A DNA stretch of 64,000 bases, from assembly GCA_017534815.1 (NCBI GenBank), contig JAFXVS010000046.1:1-64000 (forward strand). Direction: 5' to 3'. Positions 1-8,508 of this stretch are shown piece after piece. Made by a program: the position numbers and the translations under genes. The notes beneath the pieces were generated by a model. The model worked only from the letters and a program-made list of their open reading frames with translations, ran no database searches and was not told the DNA's origin. This DNA comes from Bacteroidaceae bacterium (GTDB lineage Bacteria > Bacteroidota > Bacteroidia > Bacteroidales > Bacteroidaceae). Positions within the stretch are counted from its first letter, which is position 1; each line of letters starts with the position of its first letter.

Positions 1-2260
1 CTTTCTTATCCACTTTATTGAAGAATATTTTCATCGCGCCCACATTGCGAGCATCAGCATTGATGTCGTAGAGTTTTCCCTCTTTGTCGAAGATCTTATA
101 GTAGGGGAAGCCATCCACTTGCAGGAACTCTTCGATGGCACGTTGCTGTTCTGCGGGCAGATTGTAGTGAACAATGTTGTCGCCCGTCAGGTTGTATGCC
201 TTGATAACGTTCTTCCACTCCTCGTCGGACGTTTCATTCGCCAGATAGAGATAGACGATATCGTGGTCTTTCAGCGCATCCTTCAGTTCGTGCGACTCCT
301 TTAAGGCAGCCTTGCATGGTCCACACCAAGAACCCCAGATGTCCAAATAAACGAACTTTCCCCGATACGGCTCTATCAGTTTTGCCAACAAAGCCTCTCC
401 ATCATCGATACCCTCCACTTCGTCTGCGGAGCGAAGGCTTCGGGTGGCAGTGAATTGCTGGTTCCGAAGTTCAACAAACTTCTGGTACACTTGCATCACA
501 CACTCATGCAACGTCGGAACTGTCACCAGTTCGTCCACGTATGTCAGAGCCGCGTTGGGTAACGGATGGATGCGCTCATCCATCCATTTATTCATCTGCC
601 GTGCAAACATCAGCGACTTGATGAATGAGTCCACCTTCATTCCTTTTATATATTCATAGAAGGGTGTGATCTGTGCCATCATGAACATCTCACGAGCCTC
701 TTCTTCAGACGAAGCTAAATAAGTGATTCGTTTGGGAGCAGTGAAGAACTCAATCACAGTTGTATAATAAGACAGCGGATAGTTGATGCGCTCTGTCGCC
801 AAGAGCGAGGTGTTTAAGTGTCTCAGCAGCTCATCATTGATGAAATCGACCGCAGCGGCGGGGAGGGTGTCATTTTCCATACAATCCATACAGCGATAGA
901 TCAGCCAACTTACAGCACCAGAACGTGCTATGTTCTCCGCTTGAATCCGAAAGCGTTCCGACAAAGTGGGATTCGCTTGGCAGACACTGTCAACTGCCGC
1001 GAGATCTGTGCGGATGCATGCCTTGCAAACATCCATGTAGTTCACAATATCGTTGGCAGTGATTGAATCCCTTTTCTCTGGGGTGTCCGACTTACTCGGC
1101 ACATGATGGGCAAAGAGTTCGTTCTGCAAACGTGCATTCTTTCCCATCACCAGTTGCTGTCCTGTCTCTTTGTCCCAAAGCATGAAATAAGTCTCTCCTG
1201 GCTCCACTATAACATCCCATTGGTCCCAATCATAAAGGTCTATCGTTTGCAGATTCACCACAGGGAAGGTGACTTGGAAGCGTCCCAACGAATCAAGAGG
1301 TATCTCTTCATCATAGCCACTCAGATAATTTCCCTCATACAAATCGGTGAAATAACTGAATATATGTATGTTGTCCATCTTCTCCTTCGAATGGAGGACG
1401 GCTCCCACAATGGTGACCGAATCCCCCTGTCGGAAAGCATTGTCGTGAAACTCGGTACTCATGTCCTTGGTGGGGTAATCGGGCAGAAATCTATCTGTAA
1501 TCATCGAATACACTTCTTTCTTTCCTTGCTTCGTGTCAATCTGTATGATGCGCTTGCCCTGCTTGTCTTTGCCTACCTTCACATCCAGACATCTGATAAC
1601 AGGTTTGTCGTAACGGAATTCATCTTTGCCAATCTTTACATTCAGCCATCCTGACTCATTCCATATCGTGAATGTGGCTTTATCTACAGGCTTGTTCACA
1701 TCTGGTTTTTCCATGTAGTTCCAGAACTGACCATCATAAATCACAAAATCCTCCAAGAAAGCAATGTCCCAATCTCCTGTTCTCTCATTTCTCCAATAGG
1801 AAGGAAAGAACTGTTTCCATCGCTCCTCCACAGGCTTGATGCCCTTGATTTGGAAAGCCCCCTCTCCGTCGCCTTCAATGAAGTCGAAAGATTTTGTGCC
1901 CCGAGGCAGTGGCGGGAAATGAAACACCACATCACGTTTACCGTCTTTATTTGTCCGTTCTTGCTTGTTCAACTCTATTCCATCAGCAGAGAGAACGGTG
2001 TAGCGGTTATTGCCAACTTTCAGGTAGGTGTCACTTGCAAATCGGAACCAATAATCAGGGATAGGAGTTTGCATCACGGTTATGTACACCAAGGTCTCCA
2101 TATCCATTAGTTCAACCCTCGTCACATCTAAGAATAGCCCGGTTCCAGTACCATTATGTGACCTAAACTCTGTGGTGGGCTTTTCCCACACAACCTTTGT
2201 CTGTCCCATTGCCATCATTGTGACAACCGCCAGCACGAAAGTGATAATTGTTCTTTTCAT
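1..2260 (-). CDS. Secreted TlpA-like thioredoxin-domain protein, C-terminus cut by window edge
   Basis: The reverse strand is open without a stop from an ATG at 2258-2260 to base 1, giving about 753 residues; only the extreme C-terminus is missing. The protein begins with a signal peptide nearly identical to that of its upstream neighbour (MKRTIITFVLAV, cut near MAMGQ), carries a long N-terminal region without a recognised fold, and ends in a thioredoxin-like domain with the redox motif WCGPC at residues 645-649. Its ATG lies one base after the stop of the 595-residue paralogue, so the two are co-transcribed and probably arose by duplication. TlpA-family proteins exchange disulfides or report redox state in the periplasm; the substrate here is unknown. 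Confidence 0.9.
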   Translation of the reverse strand, partial: MKRTIITFVLAVVTMMAMGQTKVVWEKPTTEFRSHNGTGTGLFLDVTRVELMDMETLVYITVMQTPIPDYWFRFASDTYLKVGNNRYTVLSADGIELNKQERTNKDGKRDVVFHFPPLPRGTKSFDFIEGDGEGAFQIKGIKPVEERWKQFFPSYWRNERTGDWDIAFLEDFVIYDGQFWNYMEKPDVNKPVDKATFTIWNESGWLNVKIGKDEFRYDKPVIRCLDVKVGKDKQGKRIIQIDTKQGKKEVYSMITDRFLPDYPTKDMSTEFHDNAFRQGDSVTIVGAVLHSKEKMDNIHIFSYFTDLYEGNYLSGYDEEIPLDSLGRFQVTFPVVNLQTIDLYDWDQWDVIVEPGETYFMLWDKETGQQLVMGKNARLQNELFAHHVPSKSDTPEKRDSITANDIVNYMDVCKACIRTDLAAVDSVCQANPTLSERFRIQAENIARSGAVSWLIYRCMDCMENDTLPAAAVDFINDELLRHLNTSLLATERINYPLSYYTTVIEFFTAPKRITYLASSEEEAREMFMMAQITPFYEYIKGMKVDSFIKSLMFARQMNKWMDERIHPLPNAALTYVDELVTVPTLHECVMQVYQKFVELRNQQFTATRSLRSADEVEGIDDGEALLAKLIEPYRGKFVYLDIWGSWCGPCKAALKESHELKDALKDHDIVYLYLANETSDEEWKNVIKAYNLTGDNIVHYNLPAEQQRAIEEFLQVDGFPYYKIFDKEGKLYDINADARNVGAMKIFFNKVDKK

Positions 2261-2261
2261 A

Positions 2262-4049
2262 TTATTTGCCAATTGCTTTCTCCAATTCCTCCTTGATGGT
2301 CTCCACACCTGGGAAACCTGCTGTTGTGTATGTCAAGTTCCCGTCCGATGAATAGATGGCGTAGGTTGGATAACCATCGGATAGGTGTTGCTCCATCATG
2401 AAGTTACATTGTTCATCTGTTAGGTAGTATTGCTCACCCCCGATGGTTGGAATGAGTTCCTTCCATGTGTTGACAGGAGAGGTGGATGAGGTGATGTAGA
2501 TATACACGATGTCCTTGTCAGTGAGTTCCTTCTTCAGCGGCTTCATCAGTTCGATGCCAGCACGGCAAGGACCGCACCAAGTTGCCCAAATGTCTATCAC
2601 CACCACCTTGCTCTTATAGCGTTTGAGGAGAATGGGCAGTACATCCTTTGGCTCCACTTCTGTCATATCCAGATAGTGCACATTGGATTGGTCTGCAAAA
2701 CTCTCCTTGATGGAGGCAATGCTTGCCCTGTACTCCTTCGCATATTTGTCATACAGGTCCGACAGCGCTTTGTCCTCTATGAGCGGTTTGGCAACATCCT
2801 TCCCCTGTAGCACTTGAGGCAGATAGTAGCAATAGCGGGCAAGGTCGGCATTGATGCCCCTTGCATCAGCCATCACATAGTATTTGCTGGCATCGACAAA
2901 TCTGTTGCTAAACACAGCTTTGGGTGAATACAGATTCTTGGTGCAATGCTGAAGGATGTATTCAATGAATTCCTTCGTTTGCATCAGCGAGTCAAGAGCG
3001 TTTTCGAGGTAAACAGGGGGATCGTCTATCTGGCTCACCATATACTCAATCGCCGTTTTGCTGTAGGACAAGCTCTGGGGCAGTTCCTTCCAATATGAAC
3101 ATTCCTTCTCATAAGCGTCTATCAAAGTTTTCACATCGTGGATATCTTCCCATTTAGGACTATTCTTCAATTTCTCACTTACTGATTTTTCACACGCCAC
3201 CGTCATAGGATACAATTCCCTGTCGAATTTGGCGAAATACCCCTTGAAGCCCACGAACTTGCTGTTGATTCCACTATCATCGTGCAGCATGTCTATCAAC
3301 ACCGTCACCTCCTTGCCTGGAGCAAGATAAAGACCGCAGGTTGAAGCCCAAGGTATATTGTAAAGGGTGGCGTACACAACTTGTGGAAAACAGATGGGCA
3401 GACTCAAATCCGCTTCCCCATCATCGTTCAGCCGCACCTTCGCATCCACAGGATCTGCAGGGTTCTTCAAATCCACATACTGAACCTGTATCTCCGCATT
3501 CATACCCTTGCGGTAGTTCATTGTCTTGAGATGGATGGTGGCAGGTTGGTCGTTATACTTCAAGTCCTCCATCACATCATCCTCTGCATAGTCCGCCAGG
3601 TATTCCTCTGGCACAGGGGTGACAGGCATCGTGTAACTCTTCTCGTGGATGCTGAACACCTTGAAATCGTTGGGTGCCGTGCCCTCCATGAAATCAAACT
3701 CTTTGGTGTCAGGCGGAAGCGGCTTGAAATAAAGGACAAATTCCTTTGTCCATGTCTCCTCATCGGTGTGGTGCTGTTCTCCCAGCGTGATGCTGTCACT
3801 TCCGATGATGGCATACTTCTTGCCATCCGATTCCAGATAACTCTCCTTGGAAATCAGGAACCACGAAGTTGGTGAATTATTATAAGAAGCATACAAGGTG
3901 GTCTTTTCAGGGGTGAGTTCCACCTTGTTAATTTCAAACTGCGGATTGGGAGAATAACTTTTCATCAGGTCCTCCCACACAACCTTCTCTTGTCCCATTG
4001 CCACCAATGCGGCAACAGCCAGCACGAAAGTAAAAATTGTTCTTTTCAT
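2262..4049 (-). CDS. Secreted TlpA-like thioredoxin-domain protein
   Basis: 595 residues with an N-terminal signal peptide (MKRTIFTFVLAVAALVAMGQ). A large N-terminal part without clear homology is followed by a C-terminal thioredoxin fold with WCGPC at residues 491-495, preceded by VVVIDIWAT, the usual TlpA/AhpC-TSA beta strand. It is a paralogue of the next gene, with which it shares the signal peptide, the region around residues 110-125 (PPLP, SFDF, EG) and the domain order. It lies 9 bases after a Crp-type regulator gene. Proteins of this shape are abundant in Bacteroidota; the family suggests periplasmic or surface thiol chemistry, but the partner cannot be read from sequence. Confidence 0.9.
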   Translation of the reverse strand: MKRTIFTFVLAVAALVAMGQEKVVWEDLMKSYSPNPQFEINKVELTPEKTTLYASYNNSPTSWFLISKESYLESDGKKYAIIGSDSITLGEQHHTDEETWTKEFVLYFKPLPPDTKEFDFMEGTAPNDFKVFSIHEKSYTMPVTPVPEEYLADYAEDDVMEDLKYNDQPATIHLKTMNYRKGMNAEIQVQYVDLKNPADPVDAKVRLNDDGEADLSLPICFPQVVYATLYNIPWASTCGLYLAPGKEVTVLIDMLHDDSGINSKFVGFKGYFAKFDRELYPMTVACEKSVSEKLKNSPKWEDIHDVKTLIDAYEKECSYWKELPQSLSYSKTAIEYMVSQIDDPPVYLENALDSLMQTKEFIEYILQHCTKNLYSPKAVFSNRFVDASKYYVMADARGINADLARYCYYLPQVLQGKDVAKPLIEDKALSDLYDKYAKEYRASIASIKESFADQSNVHYLDMTEVEPKDVLPILLKRYKSKVVVIDIWATWCGPCRAGIELMKPLKKELTDKDIVYIYITSSTSPVNTWKELIPTIGGEQYYLTDEQCNFMMEQHLSDGYPTYAIYSSDGNLTYTTAGFPGVETIKEELEKAIGK

Positions 4050-4058
4050 ATAGTTTAT

Positions 4059-4637
4059 TTATTTTCTTTTCCCATCGAAAGTGATTTCCTTGCGAATCTT
4101 GCTCAGATAGGTAGGGGTGACGTTGAGGAAGGAGGCGATGTCCTTGAGTGATAGCAGTTCGATGATGCCAGGACAGCGCTCCATCAGCTGATTGTAGCGC
4201 TCAAGGGGTGTGGTGCTGTGGAGCTCCGTGTATCTGGCAGTGAACTGGTCGCAGATATGCTCACTGATGGCAATACGCAGTTCCATGTTTTCGACACTCT
4301 GGCTGAAGAACTGATTCAGTTGTTCGCCGCTGACCCTGAGCACACGGCTGGGCATCATCGCCTCAATGGTTCGATGCGCAGGTACACCATAGAGGGGTCT
4401 TGGATAGTCGCAGACAATCTCGTCCTCGAACGAGAACCACGTGATGTGCTCCTTATTGTCTGTTCCATGCTGTACATACTTGAAGCATCCCTCCGTCACA
4501 AAGCCAAGCCATCGAGCTGGATCGCCTTCCCGTTCAAACTGCTCACCCTTGTGGTAAGTGGCCACTTTGCCCACCTGCTCGCAAAACTCTCGCAGCCTTT
4601 GGAGGTCTATACTATTATTACCGAATTTCTGTTCCAT
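4059..4637 (-). CDS. Crp/Fnr-family transcriptional regulator
   Basis: 192 residues. Residues 1 to about 130 fit a cyclic-nucleotide-binding-like sensor barrel, and the C-terminus has a helix-turn-helix whose recognition helix reads TPTYLSKIRKEI, typical of the Crp-like regulators common in Bacteroidota. No four-cysteine pattern of Fnr iron-sulfur sensors is seen, so the signal is unknown. It is the first gene of a unit with the two thioredoxin-domain proteins, so it may control redox or envelope functions. A TAACTTTGC box at 4689-4697 and an 18-bp palindrome at 4757-4774 lie upstream. The family call is firm; the regulated pathway is inference. Confidence 0.9.
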   Translation of the reverse strand: MEQKFGNNSIDLQRLREFCEQVGKVATYHKGEQFEREGDPARWLGFVTEGCFKYVQHGTDNKEHITWFSFEDEIVCDYPRPLYGVPAHRTIEAMMPSRVLRVSGEQLNQFFSQSVENMELRIAISEHICDQFTARYTELHSTTPLERYNQLMERCPGIIELLSLKDIASFLNVTPTYLSKIRKEITFDGKRK

Positions 4638-4688
4638 TGTATATGAATGAACCTATTTTACACGTAAGTGCTTTATAACATTTCGGAT

Positions 4689-4697
4689 GCAAAGTTA
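4689..4697 (-). promoter_or_regulatory. Bacteroidota -7 box of the Crp-regulator operon
   Basis: Read on the minus strand this is TAACTTTGC, matching the TAnnTTTG consensus of the main sigma factor in Bacteroidota. It sits 51 bases before the regulator ATG and points the right way. Confidence 0.7.
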
Positions 4698-4756
4698 CCC
4701 AAATTCCAAAATAAGAAACAAGAAAAAAGGCAAGAATAATCAAACGTCCCTTCATT

Positions 4757-4774
4757 TCTCAAACTAGTTTGAGA
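4757..4774. repeat. Perfect 18-bp palindrome, candidate operator
   Basis: TCTCAAACTAGTTTGAGA is identical on both strands. It lies about 60 bp upstream of the -7 box of the Crp-type regulator gene, a usual place for an activator site, so autoregulation is plausible. No second copy was noticed in the window. Confidence 0.6.
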
Positions 4775-4822
4775 GAATCCCTTAAAGAGTGTTAAAGAAT
4801 TGCGGGGGTTGAGGAAGATTGC

Positions 4823-4831
4823 TAACTTTGT
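4823..4831 (+). promoter_or_regulatory. Promoter-like -7 box with no gene downstream
   Basis: TAACTTTGT on the plus strand matches TAnnTTTG but points into a repeat array and then the 3' end of folA in antisense. No plus-strand gene follows. It could start a short non-coding RNA or be a chance match. Confidence 0.35.
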
Positions 4832-4877
4832 ATCACAAAAGAATAGAGAAATATCCGCAAAAATAGAATCGGAAAGG

Positions 4878-4978
4878 CATAAGGATATTTGCCTTCCCGA
4901 TAAAGTATGGCTATTTTTCAATAAGGCAGGGTTATTTCCCAATAAGGGACCCTTATTGAACAATAAGGCTGGGTTATT
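4878..4978. repeat. 21-bp-phased array of 17-bp dyads (array A)
   Basis: Four 17-bp units start at 4899, 4920, 4941 and 4962, exactly 21 bp apart, separated by the 4-bp spacers tttc, tccc and gaac. They are GATAAAGTATGGCTATT, AATAAGGCAGGGTTATT, AATAAGGGACCCTTATT and AATAAGGCTGGGTTATT. The third is a perfect 7-3-7 inverted repeat and the others are imperfect. A weaker fifth unit may begin at 4878. The last unit contains the TAA stop of folA and is followed by GGAGGA. Array B at 8400 has the same geometry and the same end. Confidence 0.85.
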
Positions 4979-5474
4979 GGAGGACGCTTTTTCTCCTTTC
5001 CAGATTCACGAACGCATAGCGGTGGGCATGTTTCTCATCTGCCTCATGCTCCTCTCTGAAGGTTTCCGCCCATTCCTCTTCATCGATTTCAGGGAAGAAG
5101 GTGTCTGCCTTCTCGGGCGTGTCGTAGATGTAGGTGAGGCAGAGGCGGTCGGCAAGAGGGAGCGCCTCCCGATAGACGGATGCACCACCAATGATATAGA
5201 CATCACCCTCGCAGGAAGCCAATGCCTCGCCGAGAGTGGGGTAGAGGTCTGCCCCAGGAAAGTCCTCAGCCTTTCCCCTGCGTGACAGCACGATGTTGCG
5301 ACGGTTGGGCAATGCACCCTTGGGAAGACTCTCAAACGTGCGTCTGCCCATGATGATGGTGTTGCCCGTCGTCAGCGCCTTGAAGCGCTTCAGGTCGTTG
5401 GGCAACCAATAAATCAGTTTGTTCTCAAAACCGATAGCCCTGTTCTCAGCGATAGCTACGATAATTGAAATCAT
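4974..5474 (-). CDS. folA: Dihydrofolate reductase
   Basis: 166 residues, normal for bacterial DHFR. It reduces dihydrofolate to tetrahydrofolate with NADPH in the cytoplasm. Visible family features are the N-terminal [11 protein letters not shown], the substrate-binding LPNDLKRFK with the conserved acidic residue, GRRTFESLP, and [10 protein letters not shown] of the NADPH site. Its ATG overlaps the thyA stop by four bases (ATGA), so the two are translationally coupled: thymidylate synthase makes the dihydrofolate that this enzyme recycles. Its stop codon lies in the last unit of a 21-bp repeat array. Confidence 0.97.
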   Translation of the reverse strand: MISIIVAIAENRAIGFENKLIYWLPNDLKRFKALTTGNTIIMGRRTFESLPKGALPNRRNIVLSRRGKAEDFPGADLYPTLGEALASCEGDVYIIGGASVYREALPLADRLCLTYIYDTPEKADTFFPEIDEEEWAETFREEHEADEKHAHRYAFVNLERRKSVLQ

Positions 5475-6265
5475 ACGCTCACGGTTGCTTTGATGTGTGG
5501 ATGTGGGTCGTAGTCAACCAGTTCGAAGTCCTCATACTGGAAGTCGAAGATGCTCTTCACGTTGGGGTTGATCTTCATCTTCGGCAGGTGTCTGGGCTCA
5601 CGTGTCAGCTGCAACTTCGCCTGCTCGATGTGGTCGAGGTAGAGGTGCGTGTCTCCTGTCGTATAGACGAAATCACCTAATTGCAGGTCGCACACCTGTG
5701 CCACCATCATCGTCAGCAGCGCATACGAGGCGATGTTGAACGGTACGCCCAAGAACGTGTCCGCACTCCTCTGATACAGCTGGCAGCTCAGTTTGCCGTC
5801 AGCCACATAGAACTGGAACAAGATGTGGCAGGGAGGCAGATTCATGTTGTCGATGTCCGCCACGTTCCAGGCCGATACAATCAGGCGGCGTGAGTTCGGA
5901 TTCTTCTTGATTTGGTCAATCACCTCGCTGATCTGGTCGATGTGCCCGCCGTTATAGTCAGGCCAACTGCGCCACTGATAGCCATAGATGTGCCCCAAGT
6001 CGCCATCCTCATCAGCCCACTCGTTCCAGATTCTCACCCCACGGTCTTGCAGCCACTTCGCGTTCGTGTTGCCCTGCAAGAACCACAGCAGTTCGTAGAT
6101 GATAGATTTCAGGTGCAGCTTCTTCGTCGTCAGCAAGGGGAAGCCCTCCTGCAAGTTGAATCGCATCTGATTGCCAAACACGGAAATTGTGCCCGTGCCC
6201 GTTCTGTCGCCCTTCTGCACGCCCTCTTTCAGGATGCGGTCGAGCAAGTCAAGATATTGTTTCAT
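5471..6265 (-). CDS. thyA: Thymidylate synthase
   Basis: 264 residues from the chosen start ([12 protein letters not shown]), the same length as E. coli ThyA. It methylates dUMP to dTMP using methylene-tetrahydrofolate. The catalytic loop is visible as [12 protein letters not shown], followed by [20 protein letters not shown], the folate and dUMP-binding region. A longer open frame begins at 6292, but that upstream ATG lies inside the -7 box at 6289-6297, so the shorter start is preferred. The gene overlaps folA by four bases. Confidence 0.97.
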   Translation of the reverse strand: MKQYLDLLDRILKEGVQKGDRTGTGTISVFGNQMRFNLQEGFPLLTTKKLHLKSIIYELLWFLQGNTNAKWLQDRGVRIWNEWADEDGDLGHIYGYQWRSWPDYNGGHIDQISEVIDQIKKNPNSRRLIVSAWNVADIDNMNLPPCHILFQFYVADGKLSCQLYQRSADTFLGVPFNIASYALLTMMVAQVCDLQLGDFVYTTGDTHLYLDHIEQAKLQLTREPRHLPKMKINPNVKSIFDFQYEDFELVDYDPHPHIKATVSV

Positions 6266-6288
6266 GCTGTTCTCTTTTGATTTCTTTT

Positions 6289-6297
6289 GCAAAGATA
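6289..6297 (-). promoter_or_regulatory. -7 box of the thyA-folA operon
   Basis: Minus strand TATCTTTGC fits TAnnTTTG and lies 23 bases before the thyA ATG. It rules out the more upstream possible start. Confidence 0.7.
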
Positions 6298-6309
6298 GTG
6301 ATTTTAAGG

Positions 6310-6361
6310 GAAAAGTGAAAGGGGTTGAGAATTTTTTCGCTTTTCACTTTTCACTTTTCAC
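6310..6361. repeat. Inverted repeat and 7-bp tandem repeat between divergent genes
   Basis: GAAAAGTGAAA at 6310-6320 is the exact inverse of TTTCACTTTTC at 6342-6352, with a 21-base loop. The right arm is part of three tandem copies of TTTTCAC at 6341-6361. It lies between the divergent promoters of thyA-folA and the rubrerythrin fusion and could bind a shared regulator. Confidence 0.6.
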
Positions 6362-6370
6362 ATTTTTCCG

Positions 6371-6379
6371 TACCTTTGC
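6371..6379 (+). promoter_or_regulatory. -7 box of the rubrerythrin-fusion gene
   Basis: TACCTTTGC matches TAnnTTTG, 51 bases before the ATG at 6431. Confidence 0.7.
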
Positions 6380-6430
6380 CGTGAGATTGACCTCAACACA
6401 AATACACAACGCTTAAAACCCATTGTAATT

Positions 6431-7600
6431 ATGAGTAATCCTCTCTTCAACATCCAGTACGGATTGTTCGTCGTTACGACCTGTGACGGCGATCGTGACA
6501 ATGGTTGCATCAGCAACACCATTGCACAAGTGACGGCTCAGCCTACACGCATCTCTGTAGCTCTTAACAAGGCTAACTTCACCACCGAACTCATCCAGCG
6601 TTCGCGTCGATTCACAGCCTCCATCCTCAGCGAGGCAGCCGACTTTGAACTCTTCAAGCACTTCGGCTTCCAGAGCGGAAAGACGGTTGACAAGTTCGCT
6701 GACTTCACGGATTGTCGCCGCGTCGGCAATGGTACATTGGCCATCACACGTGGCACCAATGCCTTCATCTCTGCTGATGTGGAGCAGGCCATCGATCTTG
6801 GCACCCACATGCTCTTCATCGGACTTGTCACAGAAATGGAAGCACTTGCCGACGTGCCCTCTGCTACTTATAATTATTACCAGTCCAACATCAAACCAAA
6901 GCCACAGCCTGTGGGTCAGACAGCCGAAGGTAAGACCATCTGGCGTTGCACCATCTGCGGCTATGAGTATGTGGGCGATGAACTGCCCGATGACTTCATC
7001 TGCCCCATCTGCAAGCACCCCGCTTCCGACTTCGTGAAGGTCACCGTTGAGGCCGACGCACCTGCCAACAAATATGCAGGCACCCGTACTGAGAAGAACC
7101 TCGAAACCGCTTTTGCTGGCGAGTCGATGGCACGCAACAAGTACACCTATTTCGCCTCTGTGGCCAAGAAGAACGGCTACGAGCAGATATCAGCCCTTTT
7201 TCTCAAGACAGCCGAGAACGAGAAGGAACACGCCAAACTCTGGTTCAAGCATCTGGGCGGCATAGGCACTACTGCCGAGAACCTGCTGCACGCTGCTGAA
7301 GGCGAGAACTACGAGTGGACAGACATGTACGACACCTTCGCTCGTGAGGCCGACGAGGAAGGCTTCCACGAACTCGCAGAGCAGTTCCGGGGTGTAGCTG
7401 CCATCGAGAAGCACCACGAGGAGCGTTATCGTGCCCTTCTCCACAACGTCGAAGCAGCTGAGGTTTTCCGCAAGAGTGGCGTCAGCGTTTGGGAGTGCCG
7501 CAACTGTGGTCACATCGTTATCGGCACAGAAGCCCCCGACATCTGTCCCGTGTGCGCTCATCCCCAAGCCTACTTTGAAATCAACGCAGAAAACTATTAA
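6431..7600 (+). CDS. Flavin reductase-rubredoxin-rubrerythrin-rubredoxin fusion
   Basis: 389 residues in four parts. Residues 1 to about 155 match the flavin reductase (FMN-binding split-barrel) family. Residues 171-200 are a rubredoxin with cysteines 173, 176, 191 and 194. Residues 215-345 are a rubrerythrin four-helix diiron domain, with glutamate near 231 and two ExxH motifs (E264-H267 and E326-H329). Residues 354-385 are a second rubredoxin with cysteines 356, 359, 372 and 375. In strict anaerobes NAD(P)H-dependent flavin reductase-rubredoxin proteins pass electrons to rubrerythrin, which reduces hydrogen peroxide. Here the whole chain appears to be on one polypeptide. The gene has its own promoter and is followed after 20 bases by a nitroreductase. 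Domain calls are firm; the electron route is inferred. Confidence 0.93.
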   Translation: MSNPLFNIQYGLFVVTTCDGDRDNGCISNTIAQVTAQPTRISVALNKANFTTELIQRSRRFTASILSEAADFELFKHFGFQSGKTVDKFADFTDCRRVGNGTLAITRGTNAFISADVEQAIDLGTHMLFIGLVTEMEALADVPSATYNYYQSNIKPKPQPVGQTAEGKTIWRCTICGYEYVGDELPDDFICPICKHPASDFVKVTVEADAPANKYAGTRTEKNLETAFAGESMARNKYTYFASVAKKNGYEQISALFLKTAENEKEHAKLWFKHLGGIGTTAENLLHAAEGENYEWTDMYDTFAREADEEGFHELAEQFRGVAAIEKHHEERYRALLHNVEAAEVFRKSGVSVWECRNCGHIVIGTEAPDICPVCAHPQAYFEINAENY

Positions 7601-7620
7601 CCCATAAACCTATTCAACTT

Positions 7621-8247
7621 ATGAAGCATTTATTTCTTATAGCAGTACTTCTGCTGATGGGTACCGCATGTAATGCCCAGACTCAAAACTTACCAAAGCC
7701 CAACATGCAGCGTCAAACCCTTTCCGTAATGGAGTCTTACAACCAGCGCAAGTCCGTTCGAGAGTATAGCGCCAAAGAACTTTCAGACCAAGACCTGAGC
7801 GACCTCTTGTGGGCTGCACAGGGACAGAACCGCCCTGATGGACACCTCACGGCACCAACAGCCATGAACCGTCAGGAAATCCGTCTTTACGTCTTCACCG
7901 CCAAGAATGTCGCCTTGTACGACCCTAAGGCGCACACGCTCACCCAAGTGGCATCAGGCGACCATCGAGACATCGTGGCAAGTGGTCAAGCTTTTGCAAA
8001 AGCAGCACCAGTTGTGCTCCTCATGGTGGCAGATCTCGACAAGTTTGGCAGCAACAACCAGCAGTCGCAAGCAATGGCAGCCGTAGATACCGGCATCGTA
8101 TGTGAAAACATCAACCTCTTCTGTTCAGCGGCAGGACTCTGCACCGTCCCACGTGCCACGATGGACAGCAAAGCCATCAGTACCCTCCTGAGTCTGAATG
8201 CCAACCAGATTCCGCTGATCAACAACCCTGTCGGCTATCCGAAATAA
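7621..8247 (+). CDS. Exported nitroreductase-family protein
   Basis: 208 residues. An N-terminal signal (MKHLFLIAVLLLMGTACNAQ) precedes a nitroreductase/SagB-like oxidoreductase domain with the FMN-contacting start SYNQRKSVREYS, LLWAAQGQNR, and a C-terminal IPLINNPVGYP. The cysteine in GTAC could be a lipobox, though a weak one. Most nitroreductases are cytoplasmic; exported ones occur in Bacteroidota, with unknown electron donors. The gene lies 20 bases after the peroxidase fusion, so a shared redox or oxygen-defence role is plausible but unproven. Confidence 0.88.
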   Translation: MKHLFLIAVLLLMGTACNAQTQNLPKPNMQRQTLSVMESYNQRKSVREYSAKELSDQDLSDLLWAAQGQNRPDGHLTAPTAMNRQEIRLYVFTAKNVALYDPKAHTLTQVASGDHRDIVASGQAFAKAAPVVLLMVADLDKFGSNNQQSQAMAAVDTGIVCENINLFCSAAGLCTVPRATMDSKAISTLLSLNANQIPLINNPVGYPK

Positions 8248-8399
8248 TGGATTGTCCCACGCTTCAAGTTACTTGACAGTGAATAGAAGTCTATTCGCAT
8301 CCCCTTACAACAAAGAGAAGCCCATCCTCAAGGAAAGGCTTCTCTTTCATCGAACTCACGTTGTTATAAAAAAGACCCCAATATGCCCTCTTTTCACTC

Positions 8400-8479
8400 C
8401 ATAATGGTGGCTTATTCTTCGATAATGGCAGGTTATTTGGCAATAAGGCGGCATTATTTAGGAATAAGGGTACCTTATT
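8400..8479. repeat. 21-bp-phased array of 17-bp dyads (array B)
   Basis: Four units start at 8400, 8421, 8442 and 8463, exactly 21 bp apart: CATAATGGTGGCTTATT, GATAATGGCAGGTTATT, AATAAGGCGGCATTATT and AATAAGGGTACCTTATT, with spacers cttc, tggc and tagg. The last is a perfect 7-3-7 inverted repeat. As in array A, the first units are the most degenerate and the last is followed by GGAGGA (8480-8485). The gene-free stretch 8248-9066 begins here. Confidence 0.87.
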
Positions 8480-8508
8480 GGAGGAGCGAAAACCAGTCGA
8501 AAAGTGCC

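Noticed and set aside
4800..5285. Plus-strand frame encoding heptapeptide repeats
   Set aside because: The repeats come from the 21-bp DNA period, its ATG is upstream of the only promoter-like box, and it runs antisense through folA.
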